Assembly: GCA_031277915.1 (NCBI GenBank)
Contig: JAITLL010000055.1
Coordinates: forward strand, 19,564-83,563
Direction: 5' to 3'
Origin: Acinetobacter sp.
GTDB lineage: Bacteria > Pseudomonadota > Gammaproteobacteria > Pseudomonadales > Moraxellaceae
DNA length: 64,000 nt
Under the pieces are notes generated by a model. It made no database searches. It was not told where the DNA came from and saw nothing but the letters and a program-made list of their open reading frames with translations. Shown here piece after piece: positions 24,173 through 33,632 of this stretch. The position numbers and the translations under genes are program-made. Numbering within the stretch: position 1 is the stretch's first letter; each line of letters opens with the position of its first letter.

Positions 24173-26605
24173 ATGTTTAAAATTATTCTATTGGGGTGGG
24201 TGAGTGGTATTGCATTGATGGGAGTAAATATCCCTTTACTCATGCAATATGGAAAGATAGGCAAAGCATTGCTTTTAATTGCCTTTATGTTCTATCTTTT
24301 TAAACGACAAGTATTGGTTGGTCGGCCAGTCCTAAAGGCAATGTATTGTTTATTGTGCACAGCAAGTTTTTTTGTCGTTGGTTATCAATATGGTGAGAAA
24401 GCACTGATTGAGCGATTAGAACAAAGAGAAACGAATTCGAAAAATCTAGATATTATTGTTTATATAAACCAACTCAGTGAAGAAAGAGAAGATAAGGTAC
24501 AACAAACAGCTCAGGTATTAAGCGTATTTAGAACTCCAGTAAATTGGCTTTTATATTTAAACAATAACAATCAGAGAGGGAGGACGAGTAATCAATACTT
24601 TGAATTAGGCCATTACTATCGAATATCGGGCAAAACAAAACCGGCCCATAGTTATGCGACCTCGGGAGCTTTTGATCAGGAAAAATGGTTTACTCAACGA
24701 AATATCATGTCTGGTTTTATTGTTCAGCATATTGAACCATTAAGCATTGATGAAATATATCAATTAGGTTATCAACCACATTTAAGAGAACAACAATCCT
24801 TTTTTAATAGATTTCATTTAAATATAGAAAAACTTCGCCAAACTTTTAGGCAAATGCTAAAAACCTCCTTTTTACAACAAAAGGGCTTAATTCTAGCTTT
24901 ACTGACTGGTGATGAAAGTCTTTTATCAGAAGAAACTCAAACACAATTTAAAGAGTTAGGAATTGCCCATTTATTGGCGATCTCAGGTCCGCATGTGCTC
25001 ATTTTTGCCCTTATGCTATCTTGGGTCTGTCACCAACTCATCTGTCGTTATTATCCCCAAATATATTTATGGAAACCTAAACAGGTTTTATTGGCTATAC
25101 CATTTAGTTTCGGTGTTTTAATTTATACGGCTTTTGTTGGGTTTGAAATTCCTGCTCTACGTACACTCTTATCTGTCTTCATCATTATTTCTTTTCTATT
25201 ATTAAAACAACCCCTTAAGCCATTTTCATTGCTCGTATATAGCGCAAGTCTACTGTTAGTCTTTGATCCTTTTAGTGTTTTATCAGCAGGTTTTTGGCTG
25301 TCTTACGGGGCCTGTTTTATTTTATTAAGAATTTATCAGACGATAGCGCAATTACCCCAGCAACTTTTTTTAAGCTTAGGTTTAAAAATGATTTTTATGG
25401 GTAAGGTCTTAATTGAGTCTCAAGGCAAAATATTCATTGCATTGAGTCCTTTAACCTTAATTTTCTTTCAACAAATTTCTTGGGTAGCACCCCTGACAAA
25501 TATAATTGCTGTACCCATTTTGGGTGTGGTTATCGTTCCGTTAAATATCGTCGCTGGTTGTGCATGGTTTATATTTAAACCATTTGGAAATATGCTTTTT
25601 CAGTTTAATGATATTTTACTTAGTATATTGCTTAGTTTTTTGAATCTATTAGAAGAAATTTCATTACCAATACAAGGTGTAAGCCTGACACCTTTCGGTT
25701 TATTAGCAGTTAGTTTTGCTGTTGTGATCTTATTTTTACCTAATGGTGTTGTACCAAAAACTTGGGGGCTACTCTGTTGTTTACCTTTAATCATTGTGAA
25801 TAAAACGACTCAACAAATTCAAGTTCATATTTTGGATGTTGGGCAGGGACAGGCTATCTTTTTGCAACATCCCATGCAAAATTGGTTGATTGATACAGGT
25901 GGGTCTTACGATGAAAAGATATTTAGTATTGGTCAAAATGTTGTTGTGCCATTTTTGCGCCAACAAGGTGTAAAACAATTAGATCATGTTGTGTTATCTC
26001 ACCTTGATCAAGATCATAGCGGTGCTTTTCCTGCCATTCAGCAAGTGATTTCAGTCAAGCAAGTTATTTCAAATGAACAATCTTCAAATATTTTAAAGCA
26101 GCCATTTCAATATTGTCATCAAGGGCAACAATGGCAATATCCAGAGTTAGATATTCAAATTTTATGGCCTAAAGAAAAAGATTTAACTTTTGTTCCTTCT
26201 CAGCAGAATCAATATTCCTGTGTTGTATATCTTCATTTTAAAGGAGTCAGTGGTTACCAAAATTTTCTTATTATGGGAGATGCAGGTTGGGAGGCGGAAT
26301 ACCAGTTATTAAAAGACTATCCTAACTTGAAGGTAGATGTTTTGGTGCTAGGCCATCATGGAAGTAAACACAGTTCGGCCTACGACTTTTTGGCGACCTT
26401 AAAACCTAAACTGGCAATTGCATCGGCTGGTTTTGATAACCGTTATGGCCATCCTAGCAAAGAGGTTATAACACGCTTAAAAGCACTTCATATCCCACTT
26501 AAAAGTACCGTAGAGCAAGGTACTTTAAGCTTCACTCTGAAAAATCACAAAATGGTTCTACATAACCGACGTTTTGAGCGATTCTGGTTGCGTAGAGTTC
26601 TCTAA
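24173..26605 (+). CDS. comEC: ComEC/Rec2 DNA internalisation channel
   Basis: Inner-membrane channel for single-stranded DNA during natural transformation, 810 aa, the usual length for the full three-domain form. The N-terminal part has helices and a DUF4131/OB-like domain (about 1-220). The competence domain (about 230-530) carries LLTGDESLL, LGIAHLLAISGPHV and many helices. The C-terminal metallo-beta-lactamase domain (about 545-800) has LDVGQGQAIFL, DTGGSYD and the HLDQDH motif at 610-615. Some ComEC proteins lack one of these metal residues; here the motif is intact. The last 48 bp overlap, tail to tail, the acyltransferase gene on the other strand. No clear ribosome site precedes the ATG. 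Confidence 0.93.
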   Translation: MFKIILLGWVSGIALMGVNIPLLMQYGKIGKALLLIAFMFYLFKRQVLVGRPVLKAMYCLLCTASFFVVGYQYGEKALIERLEQRETNSKNLDIIVYINQLSEEREDKVQQTAQVLSVFRTPVNWLLYLNNNNQRGRTSNQYFELGHYYRISGKTKPAHSYATSGAFDQEKWFTQRNIMSGFIVQHIEPLSIDEIYQLGYQPHLREQQSFFNRFHLNIEKLRQTFRQMLKTSFLQQKGLILALLTGDESLLSEETQTQFKELGIAHLLAISGPHVLIFALMLSWVCHQLICRYYPQIYLWKPKQVLLAIPFSFGVLIYTAFVGFEIPALRTLLSVFIIISFLLLKQPLKPFSLLVYSASLLLVFDPFSVLSAGFWLSYGACFILLRIYQTIAQLPQQLFLSLGLKMIFMGKVLIESQGKIFIALSPLTLIFFQQISWVAPLTNIIAVPILGVVIVPLNIVAGCAWFIFKPFGNMLFQFNDILLSILLSFLNLLEEISLPIQGVSLTPFGLLAVSFAVVILFLPNGVVPKTWGLLCCLPLIIVNKTTQQIQVHILDVGQGQAIFLQHPMQNWLIDTGGSYDEKIFSIGQNVVVPFLRQQGVKQLDHVVLSHLDQDHSGAFPAIQQVISVKQVISNEQSSNILKQPFQYCHQGQQWQYPELDIQILWPKEKDLTFVPSQQNQYSCVVYLHFKGVSGYQNFLIMGDAGWEAEYQLLKDYPNLKVDVLVLGHHGSKHSSAYDFLATLKPKLAIASAGFDNRYGHPSKEVITRLKALHIPLKSTVEQGTLSFTLKNHKMVLHNRRFERFWLRRVL

Positions 26606-27541
26606 AGCTTCCGCTTTGAGTTTTTTCACAGTTTTAATCGCTTCTGTAGGATCAATATTATAAACATTATCTAAAGCTGGGTTTGCTTTAAAGCGTTTAT
26701 AGCTCCAGTGATAGTGCTCTGGATATTTATGAATCAATTGCTCGATTGCTTGATGAATGACATGGGTGCCATCATCAGCAGTGCCTTCATAGATTTTCTC
26801 ATCCATAGGCTCAATATGCATCGTAAAGCCTTCATTTTCATTACGAATTGCATAAAGGAATAAGGCTTTAGCTTTAGTTTTTTGGATGAGTTTTGCACTT
26901 AAATTACTTGATGCAAGTGGAACACCAAAGTAGTTCACCATATCCCCGCCAGCAGTAGGAGTGTGATCCGGTAAAATAACTGTAGTTTGACCTTGTTTTA
27001 ATGCTTTGAAAATCTGTCTTACGCCACTTTCATCGGTTGGGACTAGATTCGCTTGTTCACGGCTGCGGGCTTCACGCACAAAACGGTCGGCATCAGCATT
27101 TTTCACTGGTTTATATAAAATTGTCATTGATGTGGACTGGGCACACCATGAGTTCATGACTTCCCATGTCCCAAAATGTGGAACAACAAGTACAACGCCT
27201 TTTTTTTCAGCTAATGCATCATGAAAATATTGTTCACCTTCTATACGATGAATGCGAGCGATGTTTTCTTGATTCGATGAACCCCAAATACTTAAAAACT
27301 CAAAATATGAGGTTAGTTCATTTCGTATCGCCTTTTCTGTAATTGCTATACGTTGTTGTGGTGTTAAATGGGGTAGAGCAATTCTTAAATTAAGTTCTAT
27401 AGTTTTAGATGTTTTAGTAATTTTTAAAGTGTTGACGATTCCTGCCAATAGACGAGCAATGGAACGCCCAAATTGAATAGGTAAGCGGCTAAATGTTTTG
27501 AGTAGTTGATAGTTCATGCTTTTTGAATCTGGTCTAGGCAT
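26558..27541 (-). CDS. LpxL/LpxM-type lipid A acyltransferase
   Basis: A 327-aa membrane-associated acyltransferase of the HtrB/LpxL/LpxM family, which adds secondary acyl chains to lipid A using acyl-ACP. The catalytic HX4E motif is His122-Phe-Gly-Thr-Trp-Glu127 (VPHFGTWEVMN). Downstream family segments are ILPDHTP (about residue 188), the YFGVPLASSNLSAKLIQ region and, near the C-terminus, YPEHYHWSYKRFK. An N-terminal hydrophobic segment is short. Which acyl position it serves (LpxL or LpxM) cannot be decided from the sequence alone. A start at the internal ATG (27517) is also possible, and neither start has a good ribosome site. The 3' end overlaps comEC. Confidence 0.85.
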   Translation of the reverse strand: MPRPDSKSMNYQLLKTFSRLPIQFGRSIARLLAGIVNTLKITKTSKTIELNLRIALPHLTPQQRIAITEKAIRNELTSYFEFLSIWGSSNQENIARIHRIEGEQYFHDALAEKKGVVLVVPHFGTWEVMNSWCAQSTSMTILYKPVKNADADRFVREARSREQANLVPTDESGVRQIFKALKQGQTTVILPDHTPTAGGDMVNYFGVPLASSNLSAKLIQKTKAKALFLYAIRNENEGFTMHIEPMDEKIYEGTADDGTHVIHQAIEQLIHKYPEHYHWSYKRFKANPALDNVYNIDPTEAIKTVKKLKAEALENSTQPESLKTSVM

Positions 27542-27672
27542 CTATAGCAGTAAGGGGGAAACAACAAGTAAAAAAGACAAAAATATTATAAATGAAATCA
27601 TATTATTTAGACAGTTTTTATCAAATCAACGTATATAATGACATCATTTCGATTGATTTGGATTGGAATTTT

Positions 27673-28689
27673 ATGTCCGATTGGCCACCAAAACCACAAA
27701 ATGAACCTATAACCTCTAAACAGAATGGACCAGAATGGCAGATCCTTGAGAAGGCTGTACTTGCTTCTGTAGAAGAACAACGCCGTAGTCGTCGCTGGGG
27801 GATATTCTTTAAAACACTTACTTTTATTTATCTATTATTCATTCTTGTATTAATGGGTAAAGGTTGTTCAACCAGTAAAGATGATTCTAAAGCGAGTAGC
27901 AGCAGTGCTCATCTTGCAGTAGTTGATATTGTTGGAACTATTGATGCTTCAAGTAATCAGGCTGTAAATAGTGAAGATACCAATAAAGCGCTTAAACGTG
28001 CTTTTGAGGCCTCAAATAGTAAAGCAATTGCACTTAATATTAACTCACCAGGTGGTTCTCCTGTTCAATCTGATGAAATTTGGCAAGAAATTCGCTATTT
28101 GAAAAAAGAACATCCTGATAAGAAAGTCTATGCAGTAATTGGAGATATGGGAGCTTCTGGCGCTTATTATATTGCTTCTGCTGCCGATGAAATTATTGTG
28201 AACCCATCAAGTTTGGTTGGTTCAATTGGTGTCATTATGCCGAATTATGGCATCACTGGTTTAGCTCAGAAACTCGGAATTGAAGACCGTACTTTAACAG
28301 CGGGAACCAATAAAGACATTTTAAGTATGACAAAACCAGTTAATCCTGTACAAAGAGAGCATGTTCAATCTGTACTCGATAACGTCCATACTCACTTTAT
28401 CAATGCCGTGAAAGAAGGGCGTGGTAAACGCTTGAAATCTAATGATCCTGCTATTTTCTCTGGTCTGTTCTGGACAGGCGAACAAGCAATCCAGTTAGGT
28501 GTTGCTGACCGTTCAGGTAACATTACGAGCTTGATGCGTGAACTGAAGCTTGATAATAAAGTTGACTACACAGTTGGCCGTAATCCATTACAGTCCATTC
28601 TAGGTCGAATGGGAGCAGAAATGGGTAAAGGTTTAAGTGAGTCAGTTGCTCAACGTTTAGAGATGAGTCAGGATGCTAAGCTACAATAA
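27673..28689 (+). CDS. sppA: S49-family signal peptide peptidase (SppA-like)
   Basis: A 338-aa membrane-anchored serine peptidase that degrades cleaved signal peptides. A cytoplasmic N-terminal region (1-42) and one helix (about 43-62, WGIFFKTLTFIYLLFILVLM) precede the S49 domain. The Ser-Lys dyad is visible as Ser162 (DMGASGAYY) and Lys214 (GTNKDIL), 52 residues apart as in the single-domain Bacillus SppA. INSPGGSPVQSDEI and VGSIGVIMP are family motifs. The ATG at 27673 is chosen; an upstream in-frame ATG (27592) gives a non-family extension. It is followed 19 bp later by an alpha/beta hydrolase. Confidence 0.88.
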   Translation: MSDWPPKPQNEPITSKQNGPEWQILEKAVLASVEEQRRSRRWGIFFKTLTFIYLLFILVLMGKGCSTSKDDSKASSSSAHLAVVDIVGTIDASSNQAVNSEDTNKALKRAFEASNSKAIALNINSPGGSPVQSDEIWQEIRYLKKEHPDKKVYAVIGDMGASGAYYIASAADEIIVNPSSLVGSIGVIMPNYGITGLAQKLGIEDRTLTAGTNKDILSMTKPVNPVQREHVQSVLDNVHTHFINAVKEGRGKRLKSNDPAIFSGLFWTGEQAIQLGVADRSGNITSLMRELKLDNKVDYTVGRNPLQSILGRMGAEMGKGLSESVAQRLEMSQDAKLQ

Positions 28690-28708
28690 TTTAGATTAGG
28701 ATAACGGT

Positions 28709-29518
28709 ATGTCAGTAAAACCACTTATACACTTTGCGCATGCCAATGGCGTGCCTTCTATGGTGTATCAAAAGTTGTTTGATCAATTAAAAGATGAGTA
28801 TGAAGTCATTTATGTTCCACTCATTGGACCTGACAAACGTTATCCGATTACCAATCATTGGCCCTTTTTGGTTGATCAGGTAATTGATAGCATTGTACAA
28901 AAAGCGAAAGGTCGTAAGGTGATTGGGCTTGGCCATTCATTGGGTTCAGTTTTAACCTTAATGGCATCCTTTAAACGTCCCGAGCTTTTCTCACAAGTGA
29001 TTATGTTAGATCCGCCCCTTATTTTGGGTAGATATTCATTTGCTTTTCATATGGCAAAAGTGTTTAAACCTAAAATAGTTGATGATATGACACCGGCAGG
29101 TTTATCTGCACGTCGTCGTGAGCATTGGGAGTCACGTGAGCAAGCTGCTTCTTTGTTACGTCCAAAAGGTTTTTATAAAGACTTTGATGAGGACTGTTTT
29201 CAAGCCTACATTGATTATGCTTTGAAAGAAGACTCAGTTCGTGGTGGTGTGACTTTAACTATTTCTCGTGAAGATGAAGTTGCTATTTTCCGTAAAAATC
29301 CTTCTTGGTGGTGGCTACCCATGCCAAAACCAAAAATGCCTGTACATCTCGTTGTGGGGAAAGAGAGTGCCTTTTTAAAAAGAGGGTTTCCGCAAATGGC
29401 AAAGCGTAAAATGGGAATTCCATTTAGCGTGGTTGAAGGAGGGCATATGTTCCCTCTAGAGCATCCAATTGAAACAGTGAATTATATTAAGAAGCTCATT
29501 CATACCAATTCGCACTAA
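28709..29518 (+). CDS. Alpha/beta-fold hydrolase
   Basis: A 269-aa cytoplasmic alpha/beta hydrolase. The nucleophile elbow is GLGHSLG, with Ser77; the oxyanion region is FAHANGVPS near residue 10, and the catalytic His is probably in VEGGHMFPLEHP near residue 252. The best acid candidate is in the LVVGKESAF region. The substrate is unknown. The gene is 19 bp after the S49 peptidase gene, with the ATG preceded by a GGATAACGGT ribosome site, so it is probably in the same operon. A bidirectional terminator separates it from purN. Confidence 0.85.
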   Translation: MSVKPLIHFAHANGVPSMVYQKLFDQLKDEYEVIYVPLIGPDKRYPITNHWPFLVDQVIDSIVQKAKGRKVIGLGHSLGSVLTLMASFKRPELFSQVIMLDPPLILGRYSFAFHMAKVFKPKIVDDMTPAGLSARRREHWESREQAASLLRPKGFYKDFDEDCFQAYIDYALKEDSVRGGVTLTISREDEVAIFRKNPSWWWLPMPKPKMPVHLVVGKESAFLKRGFPQMAKRKMGIPFSVVEGGHMFPLEHPIETVNYIKKLIHTNSH

Positions 29519-29531
29519 TAAGTTTTTAATA

Positions 29532-29559
29532 AAAAAGGACATGCATGCATGTCCTTTTT
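29532..29559. terminator. Bidirectional terminator between the hydrolase gene and purN
   Basis: A 12-bp stem AAAAAGGACATG / CATGTCCTTTTT with a CATG loop. The A/T flanks serve both convergent transcripts. Confidence 0.9.
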
Positions 29560-29580
29560 CAATTTACGTTGAGCAAACTC

Positions 29581-30210
29581 TTACCAAGCAGCGAAACGAA
29601 TAGGGTGTTCAAGAATTTGATTACGGAAATAGGCCTGTCCATTTTTCCATGTAAGCTGGCCATTGCATAACCATTCTGCAACTTGTGGGTAAATAAAATG
29701 CTCAAGTTTATGTACACGTTCAGCCAATGTGGCAACGTTATCATGTTCTTTAACTTGAATTGCTGATTGAGCAATTGCTTGTCCAGCATCAAGTTCAGAA
29801 GTCACAAAGTGAACTGTACAACCATGTAATTGATCACCCGTATTTAATACACGCTGGTGTGTATTAACACCTTTATAAGCAGGTAATAACGACGGATGGA
29901 TATTAAGCATTTTACCTTGCCATTTATCGACAAAGTTTGCAGTTAAAATACGCATAAAGCCAGCTAAAATAACAATATCAGCTTGCCAAAACATAAGTTG
30001 CTGATGCATAGCTTCATCAAAATCTTCACGACTAGGAAAGTCTTTATGAGAGATTACTGCTGTAGCAATATTGGCATTTTGAGCACGCTCTAAAGCATAA
30101 GCATCAGCTTTATTGGACAATACACCTACAATTTGCCCTGATAGACGTGCATCTATCAAGGCCTGTAAGTTACTGCCGTTCCCAGAGACTAGAACAGCAA
30201 TTTTCATCAT
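29581..30210 (-). CDS. purN: Phosphoribosylglycinamide formyltransferase
   Basis: Third step of de novo purine synthesis: transfers a formyl group from 10-formyl-THF to GAR. The protein is 209 aa, the usual length. It begins with the [14 protein letters not shown] nucleotide-binding loop (about residues 8-21) and has the folate/GAR active-site motif [14 protein letters not shown] (Asn and His catalytic) near residue 105, with the conserved Asp of [10 protein letters not shown] near 143. The start (MMKIAV) overlaps the purM stop in an ATGA, so translation is coupled to purM. Confidence 0.95.
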   Translation of the reverse strand: MMKIAVLVSGNGSNLQALIDARLSGQIVGVLSNKADAYALERAQNANIATAVISHKDFPSREDFDEAMHQQLMFWQADIVILAGFMRILTANFVDKWQGKMLNIHPSLLPAYKGVNTHQRVLNTGDQLHGCTVHFVTSELDAGQAIAQSAIQVKEHDNVATLAERVHKLEHFIYPQVAEWLCNGQLTWKNGQAYFRNQILEHPIRFAAW

Positions 30211-31277
30211 TCAAAGATCACACGAATTTTTTCGTCTGCACCTTCCACTGATTCAGCATTTTCTTGAATATGTCCGATTTTCCAAGCTTTTTCACCTTGA
30301 GCATTAAGCACTTCAATTGCTTTTTCTGCATCATTTGCATCAACAGCAATGACCATACCAACACCACAGTTAAAGGTACGGTACATTTCAAAACGTTCTA
30401 CATTGCCTTCACGTTGTAGAAGTTTGAATAATTCTGGCCATTCCCAAGAAGCTTCATTAATCACACCTTGAGCGCCATTTGGTAATACGCGTGGTAAGTT
30501 ACCCGGTAAACCACCACCAGTGATGTGTGCCATAGCGTGTACATCAACTTGTTTGCAAAGCTCAAGAACTGGTTTTACATAAATACGTGTCGGTTCCATT
30601 GCAACATCTGCAAGAGGGCGGCCGTCAATCACTTGAGTTAAGTCTACATTTTTAACATCTAAGATTTTACGTAATAATGAATAACCATTTGAGTGAGCAC
30701 CACTTGATGCAACACCAATAAGTACGTCACCCGATTTTACTTTAGAGCCATCAATAATTTTGCTTTGCTCAACAACACCTACTGCAAAACCAGCAAGATC
30801 GTAATCTTCGCCTTCATACATACCAGGCATTTCAGCTGTTTCACCACCTACAAGTGCACAACCTGCAAGTTCACAACCTTTACCGATACCACTAACTACA
30901 TTGGCAGCTACTTCTACATTTAAGTGACCAGTAGCATAATAATCGAGGAAGAATAATGGTTCTGCACCACAAACTAAAAGATCGTTTACACACATAGCGA
31001 CAAGATCTTGGCCGATTGTGTCATGACGATTAAGGTTAAGTGCCAAACGTAATTTAGTACCTACGCCGTCAGTTCCAGAAACCAAAACAGGTTCTTCGTA
31101 ACCTTTAGGAATTTTGCATAGTGCACCAAAGCCACCAAGTCCGCCCATGACTTCTGGACGAGTTGTACGTTTAGCGACTGACTTGATGCGATCGACCAGT
31201 GCGTCGCCCGCTTCAATGTCAACACCCGCATCTTTGTAGCTTAAACCGGTATTTGGGGTAGAAGTTGAGTTGCTCAT
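30207..31277 (-). CDS. purM: Phosphoribosylformylglycinamidine cyclo-ligase (AIR synthetase)
   Basis: Fifth step of purine synthesis: ATP-dependent closure of FGAM to AIR. The 356-aa length is normal. [12 protein letters not shown] at the N-terminus, [24 protein letters not shown] (about residues 63-77), [13 protein letters not shown] and the [16 protein letters not shown] motif are all present. It is first in a purM-purN operon with a 4-bp overlap. A GGAG ribosome site lies upstream of the ATG. It is divergent from the PerM-like gene, with a 135-bp promoter region between them. This purMN / perM-hda arrangement is common in related gammaproteobacteria. Confidence 0.95.
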   Translation of the reverse strand: MSNSTSTPNTGLSYKDAGVDIEAGDALVDRIKSVAKRTTRPEVMGGLGGFGALCKIPKGYEEPVLVSGTDGVGTKLRLALNLNRHDTIGQDLVAMCVNDLLVCGAEPLFFLDYYATGHLNVEVAANVVSGIGKGCELAGCALVGGETAEMPGMYEGEDYDLAGFAVGVVEQSKIIDGSKVKSGDVLIGVASSGAHSNGYSLLRKILDVKNVDLTQVIDGRPLADVAMEPTRIYVKPVLELCKQVDVHAMAHITGGGLPGNLPRVLPNGAQGVINEASWEWPELFKLLQREGNVERFEMYRTFNCGVGMVIAVDANDAEKAIEVLNAQGEKAWKIGHIQENAESVEGADEKIRVIFE

Positions 31278-31412
31278 AAATGAAGTCTCCGCATTGGCGG
31301 CAGATTATAACCTGAATATACGAAACTCTTATGGTATTTATGCTCGAAAATGCTATCTTTAATAAAAATATTTTTCCATTTATAACGATTAAACCAAAAA
31401 AGGCTAGATTTT

Positions 31413-32606
31413 ATGCAAGATCGTATACTGCGCCGTATTTTCTTACTCGCAGGTATTGTATTGCTGGTATGGGTATTATATTTGCTCAAGCCTGTGGTCA
31501 TTCCATTTGTTGGTGCTTTTTTTCTGGCTTATTTATTTAGTCCACTTGTCGAAGTTCTGGTAAAAATGAAATTACCTCGCTGGTTGGCCATTGGCATTGT
31601 TTTTATCGGTATAGGTGTAACTTTAACCGTTGCATTATGGTATTTGGTTCCACTTATCTGGAAACAGCTTGTTTATGCTCGAGATAGTATTCCGGCTGGA
31701 ATTCATTGGATTAATGCAGAGCTATTGCCATGGATTTCTTCGACATTCCATGTTCAACAAATGGAAATTGATACCGATCAAATGTCTAAAGCAGTCATGG
31801 ACTATGTCCAGACAAATTACAGTGCCGATAGTATTCAAGCTGTTTTATTAAAGCTCGCACAATCAGGTCTAAACTTTATTCAGATTGGTGGGACAATAGT
31901 TTTAATTCCAATTATTGCTTTTTATTTTTTATTAGACTGGGACCGTATGTTACAGAACTTACGTCGTCTCATTCCACGGCCATATGAAGTTACTACCTTG
32001 CAAATCGTTCGTGAATGCCATAGCGTTTTAGGAGCATTTGTTAAAGGTCAGTTCCTCGTGATGCTCTTACTCGGTGTGGTCTATGCTGTAGGTCTACAGT
32101 TAATTGGGTTAGAGGTCGGATTGATTATTGGTATGGTGGCTGGTCTTGCCAGTATTATTCCTTATTTAGGATTTGCGGTCGGAATTATTGCAGCGGTTAT
32201 TGCAAGTTTGTTCCAGTTTGGACTGGACTGGACGCACTTATTACTCGTTGGTGTGGTATTTATGATTGGCCAAGCGATAGAGGGCTATATTCTACAGCCA
32301 TTTCTACTCGGTGATAAAATTGGTCTTTCGCCTGTTGCAGTTGTATTTGCCGTGTTGGCTGGTGCACAACTGGCTGGTTTCCTAGGAATGCTCATCGCAT
32401 TACCAGTGGCAGCAGTGATTGTAGTGCTCTTAAAACATTTAAGAGAAAACTACGAAAAGAGTTCATTATATGCACCATCTTCTACATTAGTGATCCAAGA
32501 GGGCAATATCGAGCAAATTCATATAGAAACTGAAGATACTAAACTTGATCTTGAAGTTAAAAAACAGCAAGATACAGATATCCCGAATCGTTCAGATCAG
32601 AAATAA
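31413..32606 (+). CDS. AI-2E / PerM family membrane protein
   Basis: A 397-aa polytopic inner-membrane protein of the AI-2E transporter (PerM/YhhT) family. Seven or eight hydrophobic segments include two N-terminal helices (about residues 10-55), the conserved PIIAFYFLLDWDRM and GAFVKGQFLVMLLLG motifs near 165 and 210, and GLASIIPYLGFAVG. The C-terminal 50 residues are polar and charged. Some members export autoinducer-2 and others are Na+/H+ antiporters, so the substrate is not assigned. It lies upstream of hda, 20 bp apart, and divergent from purM, an arrangement shared with Pseudomonas. Confidence 0.88.
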   Translation: MQDRILRRIFLLAGIVLLVWVLYLLKPVVIPFVGAFFLAYLFSPLVEVLVKMKLPRWLAIGIVFIGIGVTLTVALWYLVPLIWKQLVYARDSIPAGIHWINAELLPWISSTFHVQQMEIDTDQMSKAVMDYVQTNYSADSIQAVLLKLAQSGLNFIQIGGTIVLIPIIAFYFLLDWDRMLQNLRRLIPRPYEVTTLQIVRECHSVLGAFVKGQFLVMLLLGVVYAVGLQLIGLEVGLIIGMVAGLASIIPYLGFAVGIIAAVIASLFQFGLDWTHLLLVGVVFMIGQAIEGYILQPFLLGDKIGLSPVAVVFAVLAGAQLAGFLGMLIALPVAAVIVVLLKHLRENYEKSSLYAPSSTLVIQEGNIEQIHIETEDTKLDLEVKKQQDTDIPNRSDQK

Positions 32607-32626
32607 TTTCAAGGTCAATTCATTAT

Positions 32627-33325
32627 ATGCGTCAACTCCAATTGGATATAGAACCTCAACTTGATGCTCGAATCAGTGATTTTTCGGGACCAGGTTGGGG
32701 GCATGTCGTTGATGCAGTGCGCCAACTACATGCCGGTCTAGTAAATAGATTTTATATCTATGGTGGAGCAGGAACAGGAAAGAGCCATTTACTTTCAGCG
32801 ATTTGTGATTCTTATTTGGAAGTTGGTAAGTCTGCTATTAAAGTTTCGTTGCTTGAACTTCTTGATGCACCTATTGAGGCAATTACTTGCTTAGAGCATT
32901 ATGATCTTGTTGCTTTAGATGATATTGAGTCTATTAGTGGTGTACCTCATTGGCAAAAAGCCGTTTTTCATTTAATGAATAACCATGAAGGGCAACTTGT
33001 ATTTTCTTCACGCGTTGCTCCGATTGAGTTAAAACTGGAATTACCAGATTTACAATCACGTCTCACGCAAGCGGTGAGTGTAAAAGTGCCCAGTGGAAGT
33101 TTATATGCCGACCGATATGCTTTAGTGACTTCTGTAATGAGTAGACGTGGTATCCATTTCGATCAGCAAATTGTAGATTATTTACTTTTGCATGGACCTC
33201 ATCAAGCTTCTGTATTATTACAGACTGTGGCTCGATTAGAGAAACTTCTTAAAGGTGAGAAGACCAAGCTTTCAAACGCAACTTTAAGACAAATCTATGC
33301 TTTAATTGATGAATATCAACAATAA
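32627..33325 (+). CDS. hda: DnaA regulatory inactivator Hda-like protein
   Basis: A 232-aa DnaA-related AAA+ protein. Hda binds the beta clamp and stimulates ATP hydrolysis by DnaA to prevent re-initiation. The N-terminal MRQLQLDIEPQL contains a clamp-binding-like QLxLD/L motif. Walker A is GGAGTGKSHLL (about residues 46-56), Walker B is VALDDIESI and the sensor-like FSSRVAPIEL follows. DnaA domain IV (DNA-binding) is absent, as expected for Hda. Downstream of the PerM-like gene, 20 bp away, and followed by about 300 bp without a gene. Confidence 0.9.
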   Translation: MRQLQLDIEPQLDARISDFSGPGWGHVVDAVRQLHAGLVNRFYIYGGAGTGKSHLLSAICDSYLEVGKSAIKVSLLELLDAPIEAITCLEHYDLVALDDIESISGVPHWQKAVFHLMNNHEGQLVFSSRVAPIELKLELPDLQSRLTQAVSVKVPSGSLYADRYALVTSVMSRRGIHFDQQIVDYLLLHGPHQASVLLQTVARLEKLLKGEKTKLSNATLRQIYALIDEYQQ

Positions 33326-33632
33326 AAAAAATTAATCTTTAGCTTAATCCAGCGCTTTACTATAAAAAATATTCATCTATTAACTATTTATAATTTAAAT
33401 TCTAAAGTGCACTACTAAATTTTTAGATAAGTAAAAATTGCATATATTAATAGATGTTTAATTGAGCAATGATTTATAAAGCTGCTTATCTAAAATGACG
33501 CTATAGACCGATCAAAACATCTTGAGAAATTCCGTTTCCTGTGACAAAGTACGCACAAAGGATGCGTTTGCAAAAGTAAAAACTTTGCAATATTGACAAA
33601 GAAAAATGAAAAAAATAGGTAAGGAGAAGGGT
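33326..33632. other. Intergenic region before the GlyGly-CTERM protein pair (307 bp)
   Basis: AT-rich with no supported ORF. Two adjacent inverted repeats lie near the downstream gene: ACGCA/TGCGT (33551-33567) and imperfect TTGCAAAAGT/ACTTTGCAA (33568-33590). They could be an operator or a 5' leader structure. No terminator is evident after hda. Confidence 0.5.
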
